Assembly (NCBI RefSeq): GCF_016862895.1
Contig: NZ_BONV01000001.1
Coordinates: forward strand, 496,001-560,000
Length of the DNA stretch: 64,000 nt
From: Planotetraspora kaengkrachanensis
GTDB lineage: Bacteria > Actinomycetota > Actinomycetes > Streptosporangiales > Streptosporangiaceae
Direction of reading: 5' to 3'
This document shows positions 1 to 8,894 of the stretch, piece after piece. The position numbers and the translations under genes are program-made. Numbering within the stretch: position 1 is the first letter of the stretch; each line of letters opens with the position of its first letter. Under the pieces are notes generated by a model. It was not told the origin of the DNA and ran no database searches. It worked only from the letters and a program-made list of their open reading frames with translations.

Positions 1-185
1 AGCATCGCGCCGAGCTGGAGCGCGACGTCGCGGTCCGGCCGGCCGGTGCCGATCATCCCCCGGACCAGGTCGCACGCCTCCTGTAACCGGTCCACCGCCC
101 CGGCCACGTCCCCGGCGGCGAAACGACGCTTCGCCTCGGTGTCCAACGTGACGACCCGTTCCCGCACCCGGCGTTCGGACTCCAC
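1..185 (-). CDS. Partial helical-repeat (TPR-like) protein, N-terminus only
   Basis: The window edge cuts this gene after 61 codons. An in-frame TAG lies four codons before the GTG, so the GTG at 183-185 is the only reasonable start; a weak GGCGG lies upstream. The visible part begins VESERRVRERV and contains the stretch AAGDVAGAVDRLQEA, which has the spacing of a tetratricopeptide-type helix pair. No catalytic motif is visible. The function cannot be told from this fragment. Confidence 0.45.
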   Translation of the reverse strand, partial: MESERRVRERVVTLDTEAKRRFAAGDVAGAVDRLQEACDLVRGMIGTGRPDRDVALQLGAM

Positions 186-269
186 ACGGGAACGCTACCG
201 CCGGATGATCCACTGGTCACTACCCGAGCAGCCCCACGGCGAGGACCAGGCGGGCGCGAAAGCGAGTCG

Positions 270-1001
270 CTAGTCGCCTTCCGCCGTGTCGTAAATCCCC
301 ACGGACCACAGACCCGGCTGCCGGCCGACCGCGGCCGCGAGCCGTTCCGGGTTCTCGGTGATCGTCATCACCGTGAACTTCCCGTCGCACGTGCCCCGCT
401 TCGGGTCGGGGACCTTGCACTTCCCGTACTCGGCGACCGGCGCGTCTGCGGGAAACACCCAGATATCCACGATTTGCACTTGGCCAACCCATCCCGGGTA
501 CGTCTCAGAATGTTGGGTATCGAGACCGTGGCCTTTGGCCGCGAACCTGTCACCACATCGGCTGAACGCGCTCCCGTCGCCTAATTCCAACACCCAGTCC
601 TTCGGATCGGCACATCGAATGACCGTGCCGGTTCGGTTGCTGGTCGGCCGGAACGCCACCCTCACCCTCTGTCCCACGAACTGGTAAGTCTGCGAGTAGA
701 TCAGCGACAGCTTGTCCCCGTTTGCTTTCACCGTCTCGGGCATCTCGACGCCGGTGGATACGCGCGCAGAGGTCGCCGGCTTCGCCGTGGTGTCCCTGTC
801 CAGCAAGGGAAGGGTGACCCCGAACACGCCGGTGACGGCCGCGACGACTCCGACCACTGCCGCACCCGCGGCGATACGTCTACGCAGCCGCATCGCGCGT
901 CCTTCCTTCACGATCTCGGCCACGAGGAAATGCCAGCCCGGACCCTCGGCGCTGCGTTCGGCCAGTACGGTGCGCAGATCGTTCTCGGTGACATGACTCA
1001 T
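270..1001 (-). CDS. Membrane-anchored protein co-transcribed with a SigE-family sigma factor
   Basis: A 243-residue protein that overlaps the stop of the upstream sigma gene by four bases (ATGA), so the two are translationally coupled. About 50 N-terminal cytoplasmic residues are followed by one membrane segment (around residues 37-55, GAAVVGVVAAVTGVFGVTL) and an extracytoplasmic domain with several cysteines (IRCADPKDW, FSRCGDRF, GKCKVPD). This matches the usual arrangement of a SigE-type sigma factor followed by a membrane partner, which is often but not always an anti-sigma factor. No zinc-finger anti-sigma motif (HxxxCxxC) is present, so an inhibitory role is only inferred from position. 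Confidence 0.75.
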   Translation of the reverse strand: MSHVTENDLRTVLAERSAEGPGWHFLVAEIVKEGRAMRLRRRIAAGAAVVGVVAAVTGVFGVTLPLLDRDTTAKPATSARVSTGVEMPETVKANGDKLSLIYSQTYQFVGQRVRVAFRPTSNRTGTVIRCADPKDWVLELGDGSAFSRCGDRFAAKGHGLDTQHSETYPGWVGQVQIVDIWVFPADAPVAEYGKCKVPDPKRGTCDGKFTVMTITENPERLAAAVGRQPGLWSVGIYDTAEGD

Positions 1002-1492
1002 CTCGTCGCCTCCGGTTGCAGATCCTGGACTTCTGGAGTCACGCGTAGCCGTGCCAGCGCCCTGCCGAGTTGCGTCTTCACGGTTCCCAGCGAGCATCCG
1101 AGAGTGTCCGCCACCTGCTGCATGGTCATCTCGTCGAAATAGTGCAGGACGATCACCGTGCGCTGCCGCCTCGATAAGGTGCCGATCGCAGCCCACAGGG
1201 TGTCGCGGTCCACCACGGTCCCGGAGAAATCACGCTCCGATCGTTCCGGGACCGCCTCTGTGGGCACTTCTCCCCGCCAACTCCTGCGCCACCAGGAGGT
1301 GTGCGTGTTGACGATGATCCGGTAGACGTACCGGTCGGGATCTTCCTCGATCCTGCGCCACACCGCCCACGCCTTGGCCAGTGAGGTCTGCACGAGATCC
1401 TCTGCCACCGCCCAGTCCCGGGTGAGCAGGTACGCCGTCCGGCACAACCGGTCGTGTCGATGTGCGACGTACTCGGCGAAACCATTCGCCAT
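998..1492 (-). CDS. RNA polymerase sigma factor, SigE family (ECF)
   Basis: A 164-residue ECF sigma factor. Region 2 is at about residues 8-75 (FAEYVAHRHDRLCRTAYLLT, then DLVQTSLAKAW). Region 4 is at about 95-150, with the helix-turn-helix TMQQVADTLGCSLGTVKTQL. The length and the opening FAEYVA..H are typical of the actinobacterial SigE-like (SigE70) family. It heads a two-gene unit with the coupled membrane protein at 270-1001. Divergent genes share the roughly 270 bp upstream region with the DGPF protein gene. Confidence 0.9.
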   Translation of the reverse strand: MANGFAEYVAHRHDRLCRTAYLLTRDWAVAEDLVQTSLAKAWAVWRRIEEDPDRYVYRIIVNTHTSWWRRSWRGEVPTEAVPERSERDFSGTVVDRDTLWAAIGTLSRRQRTVIVLHYFDEMTMQQVADTLGCSLGTVKTQLGRALARLRVTPEVQDLQPEATR

Positions 1493-1761
1493 CTCGGACC
1501 TCCGTTCGGATCACTCCACCGATCACTACTGCCTGGACGGACGATCCGGACGACACTCTCTGAAAACTTTCTGTACGTCCTCAGGCGGCCCTCACCGGGC
1601 CGAGGTGGCATGGAGGATGAAGCGGAGCGGATCGGCTCGACATCGTCCTCCGGAAATGAAGCGAAAGAATGTCGATGGGATGTCGAGGACGGCGCGTCCG
1701 CTCCGTCTGCAGGGTGACAGCGCGCCGACGGGGTGCGCGCAGGACGGAAGGGACGCCCCAG

Positions 1762-2124
1762 ATGAAGTACCTGCTGTTGATCTACGGCAACCAGGAGAAG
1801 TGGAGTTCGATCCCGGCGGAGGAGTGGCCGGAGGCCATCGCCAAGCAGGAGTCGTTCAACAAGAAGTACCGGGAGACCGGCGAGTTGCTGGGTGCCTACG
1901 GCCTGGCTGATGCGGCGGCCGCCCGACTGGTGCTGCGCAAGGACGGCGCCCCAGCCGTCACCGACGGTCCGTACCTGGAGACCAAGGAGTACATCGCCAG
2001 CTTCTACCTGCTGGATTGCGAGAACGAGGAGCGGGCGCAGGAGATCGCGGCGGACATGCCCTGGGCCGACCTCGAGCCGGTCGAGGTGTGGCCGATCCTG
2101 CACGAGGCCGCGGCCGACCTGTGA
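1762..2124 (+). CDS. YCII-related DGPF-domain protein
   Basis: A 120-residue YCII-family protein starting MKYLLLIYG with the signature DGPY in TDGPYLETKEYIASFYLLD. GGAAGGGACG before the ATG at 1762 is a good ribosome site and rejects longer upstream starts. The stop overlaps the GTG of the following ECF42 sigma factor (GTGA). DGPF proteins are the standard genomic partner of ECF42 sigma factors; their biochemical role is not settled. Confidence 0.9.
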   Translation: MKYLLLIYGNQEKWSSIPAEEWPEAIAKQESFNKKYRETGELLGAYGLADAAAARLVLRKDGAPAVTDGPYLETKEYIASFYLLDCENEERAQEIAADMPWADLEPVEVWPILHEAAADL

Positions 2125-3401
2125 GCCGGGATCGGGGCGTCGAGGACCTGCTGCGCGAGCTTGCGCCGCAGGTCCTCAGCGCTCTGGTCCGCCGGTACGG
2201 GCAGTTCGACGCGTGCGAGGACGCCGTTCAGGAGGCCCTGCTGAAGGCGGCGACGTTGTGGCCCACGCAGGGAGTACCGGACAATCCCCGGGGCTGGCTG
2301 GTCACCGTCTCCGCTCATCGCCTGCTGGACGAGTTCCGTAGCGACCGGTCGCGGCGGCGGCGCGAGGAGGCTGCCATGGCGGCGACCCCTCAATCCGCGT
2401 TGCTGGCCGCACCTGCAGACGCCACCGCGGAGAATGAGCGGGACGAAACTCTGGCCCTGCTGTTCCTGTGCTGCCACCCCGCGCTCTCTGTGCCCAGCCA
2501 GATCGCGCTGACTCTGCGCGCGGTGGGCGGACTCACCACCGTGCAGATCGCGGCGGCCTTCCTGGTCCCGGAGGCCACCATGGCCCAGCGCATCAGTCGG
2601 GCCAAGCAGAGCATCAAGGCGAGCGGAGCGTCGTTCACGGTGCCGGATGCCGCAGCGCGGGCCGAGCGGGAACGTGCCGTGCTTCACGTGTTGTACCTCA
2701 TATTCAACGAGGGCTACACCGCCACGGCAGGCCCGGACCTCACCGCGCCGCAACTGTCCGACGAGGCGATCCGGCTCACCCGTCTGCTTCGCTTGCTCCT
2801 GCCGGACGATGGCGAGGTCGCCGGGCTCCTCGCCTTGATGCTGCTCACCGACGCGCGCCGACCCGCGCGCATTCGGCCCGATGGCAGTCTGGTGCCGCTG
2901 GAGGAACAAGACCGCAGCAAATGGGATCGCCGGCGTATCGCCGAAGGGGTTGAGATGATCACCGCGACGCTGCCCCGAGGCCAGGTCGGCCCTTACCAGT
3001 TGCAGGCGGCGATAGCCGCGGTCCATGACGAGGCAGAGCACATGGAGGCGACGGACTGGCCGCAAATCCTTGCCCTCTACCAGCTCCTGGAACGGATGGC
3101 GCCGAACCCGATGGTGACCCTCAACCGGGCGGTCGCCCTGGCCAAGGTGCGTGGGCCGGCCGCTGGGCTGCATCTGCTCGCACGATTGGAGTCCGATCAC
3201 CGGATGACACGCCACCACCGCCTGATCGCGACCCGGGCACACCTGCTGGAACTGGCCGGCGAGCACTCCGCGGCAGCGGAGGCCTACCGCGAGGCCGCCC
3301 GGCTGGCCACCACCTTGCCCGAGCGCCGGCACTTGATCGCCCGCGCCGAGGCGACCCGGAAGGATCGCCCAGGGCCAGGAATGCCGGCACCCCCCGAGTG
3401 A
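2121..3401 (+). CDS. RNA polymerase sigma factor, ECF42 group
   Basis: A 426-residue sigma factor. Sigma-70 regions 2 and 4 occupy about residues 1-180 (ACEDAVQEALLKAATLW; GLTTVQIAAAFLVPEATMAQRISRAK split across the region 4 helices). A long C-terminal helical extension contains YTAT, RPARIRPDGSLVPLEEQDR and NPMVTLNRAVA, the hallmark of ECF42. In this group the C-terminal extension, not an anti-sigma factor, is known to control activity. The GTG start at 2121 overlaps the DGPF stop, so the pair is translationally coupled and transcribed together. Confidence 0.92.
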   Translation: MSRDRGVEDLLRELAPQVLSALVRRYGQFDACEDAVQEALLKAATLWPTQGVPDNPRGWLVTVSAHRLLDEFRSDRSRRRREEAAMAATPQSALLAAPADATAENERDETLALLFLCCHPALSVPSQIALTLRAVGGLTTVQIAAAFLVPEATMAQRISRAKQSIKASGASFTVPDAAARAERERAVLHVLYLIFNEGYTATAGPDLTAPQLSDEAIRLTRLLRLLLPDDGEVAGLLALMLLTDARRPARIRPDGSLVPLEEQDRSKWDRRRIAEGVEMITATLPRGQVGPYQLQAAIAAVHDEAEHMEATDWPQILALYQLLERMAPNPMVTLNRAVALAKVRGPAAGLHLLARLESDHRMTRHHRLIATRAHLLELAGEHSAAAEAYREAARLATTLPERRHLIARAEATRKDRPGPGMPAPPE

Positions 3402-3450
3402 GCGTCGAACTGAGTGATCCTTCAGGTCGCTGTTCGTCGTCGTGCCGCGG

Positions 3451-4464
3451 TCAGCGGCCGTCCAGCAACGGCTGCCGAGGATCCCACGTCGTGCCGTCGC
3501 GAGCGTCCTTCCGCCGACGGGCGATTCCCGTGAGCGCCTCCAGTACGACTCGGTTCGCGAGGTACGACGTGATCTCGGCGTGGTCGTATGGCGGCGACAC
3601 TTCGACGACGTCGACGCCGAGAACGGGCAGCTCGTAGGCGATCCGGCGCACGGAGTCCAGCAGTTGCCGCGCCGTCAGGCCCCCAGGTTCGGGCGTGCCC
3701 GTTCCTGGAGCGTGACCGGGATCGCACACGTCGATGTCCACCGACAGGAAGACGCCGTCGCACTCGTCCATTGCGATGCCGGACGCTTCGGTCAGACATT
3801 CGTCCAGGCCGCGCGCCCCGATTTCTGTCATCTCGTAGGACCGCATGCGCTGCCGGGCCATCCAGCTCAGGATCTCAGGCGGCGGCCAGTAGCCCCGCAG
3901 GCCGATCTGCAAGAAGCGATCGCCTCGTACCGCGCCGGATTCGATGAGCCGGCGCATGGGCTGGCCGTGTCCGACCAGCGAGCCGTGTTCCACGTCGCCG
4001 GTGTCGGCATGCGCGTCAAAATGGATCATGGAAACCCGGCCTGCTCCGACGTGCTGGGCGACACCGGCCGCGTCCGGCCAGGCGACGGTGTGGTCGCCTC
4101 CGAGGATCAGCGGGATCGCACCGGTACTGGCGACGGCATGGACGGCGGTCTGCAGGTCGCGTACCGAACGTTCGGCGTCGCCGGAGAACATCTCGACATC
4201 GCCGGCGTCGTAGACACGCAGGTCCCGCAGGGCGTCGACACGCATGGCCAGCGAAGGGCGGGACCCGTCGGGCGGGTTGTAGTCGGTCTGACGGATGTAC
4301 TGAGGGCCGAACCGCGTCCCTGGACGATGCGAGGTTCCGCCGTCGAACGGCGCGCCGAGGATCACGACGTCCGCATCGGAATAGCTGCCGGCGTCCGCCC
4401 AGTCACAGGCGTCGACGCCCATGAAGGTGATGTCCGGTCCGAATTGCGCGCCGTATCGAGCCAT
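3451..4464 (-). CDS. Agmatinase-family ureohydrolase
   Basis: A 337-residue binuclear manganese ureohydrolase that would release urea from a guanidino compound. The metal ligands are all present: H125 (GGDHT), D150/H152/D154 (HFDAHADT), D243/D245 (SVDIDVCDPGHAPGTGTPEPGG). The GTGTPE motif is characteristic of agmatinase-type enzymes. The substrate could be agmatine, guanidinobutyrate or another guanidine; the sequence alone does not decide. It lies immediately downstream of, and on the same strand as, a PLP decarboxylase (121 bp gap), suggesting decarboxylation followed by guanidine hydrolysis. Confidence 0.88.
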   Translation of the reverse strand: MARYGAQFGPDITFMGVDACDWADAGSYSDADVVILGAPFDGGTSHRPGTRFGPQYIRQTDYNPPDGSRPSLAMRVDALRDLRVYDAGDVEMFSGDAERSVRDLQTAVHAVASTGAIPLILGGDHTVAWPDAAGVAQHVGAGRVSMIHFDAHADTGDVEHGSLVGHGQPMRRLIESGAVRGDRFLQIGLRGYWPPPEILSWMARQRMRSYEMTEIGARGLDECLTEASGIAMDECDGVFLSVDIDVCDPGHAPGTGTPEPGGLTARQLLDSVRRIAYELPVLGVDVVEVSPPYDHAEITSYLANRVVLEALTGIARRRKDARDGTTWDPRQPLLDGR

Positions 4465-4585
4465 GGTGTCGACCTTTCCCAGGAATGCTCCGCCGCCGAA
4501 GCTCGATCATGAAGCCGACTGGCGGGCCCCGTCCACCAGTCCCTGCGCGTGATGTTCTCTGATGCGTTCCGGAGGAGCGGAATCA

Positions 4586-5944
4586 TCAGCGCATCGAGTC
4601 GAGGATGAGCCGCAGATCGTTCTCCGACGTCGTCGGATTGACGATTGCGAAGCGAGTGCAGATCCGGCCTCGGTGGCTGGTCGGAGTCACGAAGGCGAGC
4701 TGTGATTTGAGCAGTTCATCGCTCCACTGTTCGTAATCACCGGCTCGCCATCCGATGCGTTCGAATGTCAGCACGGTGAGGTCCGGCTCGACCAACAAGG
4801 CGACATGGTCTGCACGGCGGATCATTTCCGCGGCGGCGCGCGCGGTGGACAACGTCTTTTCGATCGCGTCCCGGTAGGCATCGGTTCCATGGACCGCCAG
4901 TGAGAACCAGAACGGAAGACCGCGGGCACGTCTGGTGAGCTGGATGGCGTAATCGGACGGATTCCACGCGCTTTCCGCCAGGACAGGCTCCAGATACCCG
5001 GCGTGCTGGGTGTGGGCCGCCTTGGCCAGCGCCGGGTCGCGGTAGAGCAGTGCGCAGCAGTCGAACGGCGCGAACAGCCACTTGTGCGGGTCGACGATGA
5101 ACGAGTCCGCTGCCTCGATGCCGTCGTAGAGAGGACGGACGCTCGGTGCGGCGAGGCCGGCGCCGCCGTAGGCGCCGTCGACGTGTAGCCACCAGCCGTT
5201 CTCGCGGGCGACCTCGCCGATCCCCGCGATGTCGTCGACGATGCCGAGGTTGGTCGTGCCGGCGGTGGCGACCACGGCGAAGATGCCCTCGCGCCGGGAG
5301 GCGGGGAGGCCGTTGACGGTGTCGCGCAAGGCGGCCCCGGTCATCCTGCCCCGGGCGTCGCCCTCGACGTTGACGACGTCGACGTCCATGACGACCCGCA
5401 AGGCGTGCATGACTGACGAGTGCGTCTCATCGGTCACGCAGACCGCCCAGCGCCGCGGAACCGTCGACCGCTTCCGCTTCGCCGCTTCCCTCGCGGCGAC
5501 CAGGGCCGACAGATTCCCGATGGTGCCGCCCTGAACGAACGCACCCCCTGATGTGACCGGCAGGCCGGCCAGGTCGGCGATCCAGCGAAGGGCCTCGTTC
5601 TCGGCGAAGGCGGCCCCCGATCCTTCGAGCCACGATCCGGCGTACACGTTCGACGTGCCCACGAGCATGTCGAACGCGGCTGCCAACTTGGTCGGCGCCG
5701 CCGGAATGAAGGACAAATAGCGCGGGTGGTCAACGGTTATGCACGCCGGAGCCAGCACGTCCGTCCAGAGCCGCACCGCCTCGGGAGCGCCGACGCCTGA
5801 GGGAGTGATCGTCTTTCCGGCCGCGGACTCGAGTTGCATGGGCGTGGCGGTCCCGTCGAGGGACGGGTGCGACGCCAGCCGATCCATGCTCAGCCGTGCC
5901 AGTTCCCGAATCGTGGCCTCGATCTCGGGCGTGTTGTCGTGCAC
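4586..5944 (-). CDS. Group II PLP-dependent amino acid decarboxylase
   Basis: A 452-residue fold-type I decarboxylase of the aromatic-amino-acid/glutamate decarboxylase family. The Schiff-base lysine is K288 in VDPHKWLFAPFD. D256 in LHVDGAYG contacts the pyridine nitrogen and H175 in TDETHSS stacks on the cofactor. The start is GTG (5942-5944) preceded by AGAGGA. The downstream ureohydrolase hints at arginine or a related guanidino amino acid as substrate, but family members also act on aromatic amino acids and 2,4-diaminobutyrate, so this is inference. A LysR regulator is divergent. Confidence 0.85.
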   Translation of the reverse strand: MHDNTPEIEATIRELARLSMDRLASHPSLDGTATPMQLESAAGKTITPSGVGAPEAVRLWTDVLAPACITVDHPRYLSFIPAAPTKLAAAFDMLVGTSNVYAGSWLEGSGAAFAENEALRWIADLAGLPVTSGGAFVQGGTIGNLSALVAAREAAKRKRSTVPRRWAVCVTDETHSSVMHALRVVMDVDVVNVEGDARGRMTGAALRDTVNGLPASRREGIFAVVATAGTTNLGIVDDIAGIGEVARENGWWLHVDGAYGGAGLAAPSVRPLYDGIEAADSFIVDPHKWLFAPFDCCALLYRDPALAKAAHTQHAGYLEPVLAESAWNPSDYAIQLTRRARGLPFWFSLAVHGTDAYRDAIEKTLSTARAAAEMIRRADHVALLVEPDLTVLTFERIGWRAGDYEQWSDELLKSQLAFVTPTSHRGRICTRFAIVNPTTSENDLRLILDSMR

Positions 5945-6108
5945 AGGACATCCTCTGGGGTGCGGCCGGCCGGCCCCTCACGTTCTGATGTTCCGGCTCA
6001 ACAAGGGAAAGCGCGCCGATGGCACGAGCGGAAGCCGTCCGCCATCAGCGCACCCAGATATTTGTGCATACCTGGATCGTCCGCGTCCAGCGCCTAGTTC
6101 TGTTGGCA

Positions 6109-6129
6109 ACGTCCGCGATTTGCGGACGT
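6109..6129. promoter_or_regulatory. Candidate LysR operator between the decarboxylase and lysR genes
   Basis: Inverted repeat with perfect 8-bp arms ACGTCCGC (6109-6116) and GCGGACGT (6122-6129) around five bases. It lies 18 bp before the LysR ATG in the 203-bp divergent intergenic region, a typical place for an autoregulatory LysR site. Function inferred from position and symmetry. Confidence 0.5.
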
Positions 6130-6147
6130 CTGGCTACCCTGACTCGT

Positions 6148-7020
6148 ATGGACCTGCAATGGATGCGCGTACTGGTCGAGCTCGCCGACCGTGACACCCT
6201 GCGCGCTGTGGCCGATGTGACCGGGTACAGCCCTTCAGCCGTCTCCCAGCACCTGGCCGCGCTCCAGAAGGCACTGGACACCGTGCTGGTCGAGCCCGTC
6301 GGCAGAAAGCTCGCGTTCACCCCCGCGGGTAAGGCCTTCCTGCCCCATGCCCGTGCCATTCTCGCCAGGTACGACACGGCCCGCGGCGAACTCTCACCTG
6401 AGGGGCAGCTCTTGGGTGACGTCCGTCTTGCCGGATATGCCACGGGCCTCGCGCACCATGTGATTCCCGCCATCTCAGCCATGCGCGGCCGGCACCCTCA
6501 CCTGACCGTGACCATGGAAGAGCGCGAACCTCCGGAGGCTCAGGCGTTGCTCGACAGGGACGAGGTCGACATCGCCCTGGTCTACGACCTGAGTCTTGCG
6601 CCCCGCAGCATCCCCGCCACCGCCTATCACGAGGTGCCGATGGAGCTGGTGGTCCAAGCCGCAGACGGCCGGGCTCCCGAGGAGATCATCACCGACCCCA
6701 CGACGACCTGGATCACCAACTCCCGCGCACACGACGACGACGAACTCATCCAGAGGATGACCGCGCAATTCGGCGTGGTCCCCCGCATCGCCCATCGGGC
6801 CGACAGCCTCGACCTTGGGATCCGCCTGATCGTCGCCGGTCTGGGTGCGGCCCTGATGGCCGGCGACGGCCCCCGGCACCCGGACGTGCGGTACTCGTCC
6901 CTCCACGGAGCGGCGGGAACACGTCGCAGTTACGTGCTCACCCGGCCCGGACGCGAGCAGTGGCGTGCCAATGCGACGGTCATCTCCGCCATCACCGCGG
7001 CCGCCGCATCGTCCGCCTGA
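6148..7020 (+). CDS. LysR-family transcriptional regulator
   Basis: A 290-residue regulator. The winged helix-turn-helix is at about residues 1-60 (LRAVADVTGYSPSAVSQHLAALQ), followed by a LysR substrate-binding domain. The start MDLQWMRVLVELAD fits the family; no Shine-Dalgarno precedes the ATG at 6148, so translation may be leaderless. Being divergent from the decarboxylase and ureohydrolase genes, it probably controls them in response to an amino acid or amine. An 8-bp inverted repeat sits just upstream of its start. Confidence 0.9.
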   Translation: MDLQWMRVLVELADRDTLRAVADVTGYSPSAVSQHLAALQKALDTVLVEPVGRKLAFTPAGKAFLPHARAILARYDTARGELSPEGQLLGDVRLAGYATGLAHHVIPAISAMRGRHPHLTVTMEEREPPEAQALLDRDEVDIALVYDLSLAPRSIPATAYHEVPMELVVQAADGRAPEEIITDPTTTWITNSRAHDDDELIQRMTAQFGVVPRIAHRADSLDLGIRLIVAGLGAALMAGDGPRHPDVRYSSLHGAAGTRRSYVLTRPGREQWRANATVISAITAAAASSA

Positions 7021-7160
7021 TGCTCTGCCGCCGAACCCCGCCGGGTTTCGCGGAGGCCCTGAAGCCGGCCCGACGGCATGCCCCATCGCTTGGCGGTTTG
7101 GGCGATTTCTGAGTATTCGTACTCAGGCGGCACACGCGATGCCTCATCGAGAATCGCGGC

Positions 7161-7616
7161 ATGCGCGACTACCTGAAAGCGGTCGGCTGGCTTATGGTGC
7201 TGATCTTCGTCGTACCAGGACTCCTGCTCCTGCTCTGGGCGGCTCTCCCCGCCCGGGGACCGACCTACGACTTCGTCCTGTGGTACGGGGGCTTCCTCCT
7301 GGTGGAGTTCGTCGCGGCCACACTGATCGTGGCCGTTCTCGCCGTCTGGCGCCTGCCCTCTCTGGCGCGCGCCCTCATCGCGGCCCTCGTCGTCTATGCG
7401 GTGTCCCTGGTCATGCCCATCGCCTCTCCCCTGGCCCGGTATCCGCTCCATGTCGTGAGGTGCGGTGGAGCTCCGGTCGTGGCGACCGACTTCGCGTCCG
7501 CACGCAGCTATCGGACACCCGACAGCAGCGCATACGCCGTGACGCCACTGGACTCCACGTTCTTCTGCACACCCGAGGCGGCCGACCACGCGGGCTACCG
7601 CCGGTCGAATCTCTGA
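7161..7616 (+). CDS. Small membrane protein, unknown function
   Basis: A 151-residue protein with three strongly hydrophobic segments at about residues 8-28, 40-64 and 70-91. A polar C-terminal half contains two cysteines (VVRCGGAP, FFCTPEA). No family recognised. No strong ribosome site is visible before the ATG, but the coding bias and clean membrane pattern support a real gene. Confidence 0.6.
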   Translation: MRDYLKAVGWLMVLIFVVPGLLLLLWAALPARGPTYDFVLWYGGFLLVEFVAATLIVAVLAVWRLPSLARALIAALVVYAVSLVMPIASPLARYPLHVVRCGGAPVVATDFASARSYRTPDSSAYAVTPLDSTFFCTPEAADHAGYRRSNL

Positions 7617-7672
7617 AGACGGCCGGGGGTCGAGCCGATTAGGTTGAGGGCGCGCTCGCGGGAGGAGAGACC

Positions 7673-8038
7673 ATGTCGAACCAGTTGACGACCTTGTGGC
7701 GGCCGACCGGGCCGGAGGAGCTGGATTTGGTGCGGCAGTCCGAGTGGCGGGCGTGGCCGCCGCGGCTGCCTGATCAACCGATCTTCTATCCGGTGCTCAA
7801 CGAGGACTACGCCGTCAGGATCGCTCGCGATTGGAATGCCCCTCGTTCCGGCGTCGGCTACGTGACTCGCTTTCAGGTGCGCGGCGACTTCCTGGCCCGC
7901 TACCCGATCCGGCAGGTAGGCGGCGAAACGATTCTCGAACTCTGGGTGCCTGCCGAGGAGCTGGACGAGTTCAACGCGCACATCGTGGGCGTCATCGAAG
8001 TGGTGCACGAGTTTCGCCTCGATCACGACAGAGGATGA
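7673..8038 (+). CDS. Conserved hypothetical protein (small, ADP-ribosylation/crystallin J1-annotated type)
   Basis: A 121-residue cytoplasmic protein with a good ribosome site (GGGAGGAGAG). Segments such as RLPDQPIFYPVLNEDYA, ARDWN, GVGYVTRF and PAEELDEFNAHIVG recall a widespread bacterial family often labelled ADP-ribosylation/crystallin J1, whose activity is not established. From memory of family sequences, not a search. Confidence 0.7.
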   Translation: MSNQLTTLWRPTGPEELDLVRQSEWRAWPPRLPDQPIFYPVLNEDYAVRIARDWNAPRSGVGYVTRFQVRGDFLARYPIRQVGGETILELWVPAEELDEFNAHIVGVIEVVHEFRLDHDRG

Positions 8039-8144
8039 GACGGCCGACCGGGGGCGAAGGACGGTGGACGCCCCCGGCGGGTCGTGACCTGGCCATGCTG
8101 GTTAGCGTTGCCTTACGCGTCTTGTTCGCGGGAGGTGGAAGGCC

Positions 8145-8882
8145 ATGCGCGTGTTCGTTCACGGGGTTCCGGAGACCGCCGTCGTGTGGCAAACCCTGCA
8201 GGAAGCCGTGGGGGGCCCCTCTGTGGCACTCACGCTGCCCGGCTTCGGCACCGGTCTGCCTGCGGGCTTCACTCCCACCAAGGATCAGTACGCCTCGTGG
8301 CTCACGGACGAGCTGAAGAAGATCCCGGGGCCCATCGACCTGGTCGGCCACGACTGGGGCGCGCTGCTCACCATGCGGGTCGCCACTGTCGGCGAAGTCC
8401 GGCTGAGGAGCTGGATCTGCGATGTGGGCAGCGTCTTCCATCCGGAGTACGCATGGCATCCGTGGGCGGCGACGCTGATCAGTCCCGATCAGGGTGAGGA
8501 GACGCTGCTGCGGCGGCGGCAGTCCAGCCCGGAGGAGGCCGGGGCGCTGATGACGGGCAGCGGTGTTCCCGCCGACGCCGCCGCCGAGATGTTCGCGGCT
8601 CTCGACGAGACCATGAGCCGGTGCATTCTCGGCCTCTACCGTTCCGCCGTGCCCAACGTCTCCGCCGACTGGGGCGCGCTTGCGCAGGCTCCCACAGCGG
8701 CCCCCGGGATGATTCTGCTGCCGACCGAAGACCGGGTGGACTACGAAGACCTTTCCCGGCAGATGGCCGATCGGCTCGGCGCCCGCACCGAGATCCTCGA
8801 CGGCATGGGCCACTGGTGGATGTACGACGGGACCGGGAAGGTCGCGTCCGCTCTCAACGAGTTCTGGGCCGCCGTCGAGTAG
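8145..8882 (+). CDS. Alpha/beta hydrolase with aspartate nucleophile (epoxide hydrolase/haloalkane dehalogenase type)
   Basis: A 245-residue alpha/beta hydrolase. The oxyanion-side HG motif is at the start (VFVHGVPE). The nucleophile elbow reads VGHDWGA, with aspartate where esterases have serine, as in epoxide hydrolases and haloalkane dehalogenases. The catalytic histidine is probably the one in GMGHWW near the C-terminus. The substrate is not predictable. Confidence 0.82.
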   Translation: MRVFVHGVPETAVVWQTLQEAVGGPSVALTLPGFGTGLPAGFTPTKDQYASWLTDELKKIPGPIDLVGHDWGALLTMRVATVGEVRLRSWICDVGSVFHPEYAWHPWAATLISPDQGEETLLRRRQSSPEEAGALMTGSGVPADAAAEMFAALDETMSRCILGLYRSAVPNVSADWGALAQAPTAAPGMILLPTEDRVDYEDLSRQMADRLGARTEILDGMGHWWMYDGTGKVASALNEFWAAVE

Positions 8883-8894
8883 GCCCATCAGGGC

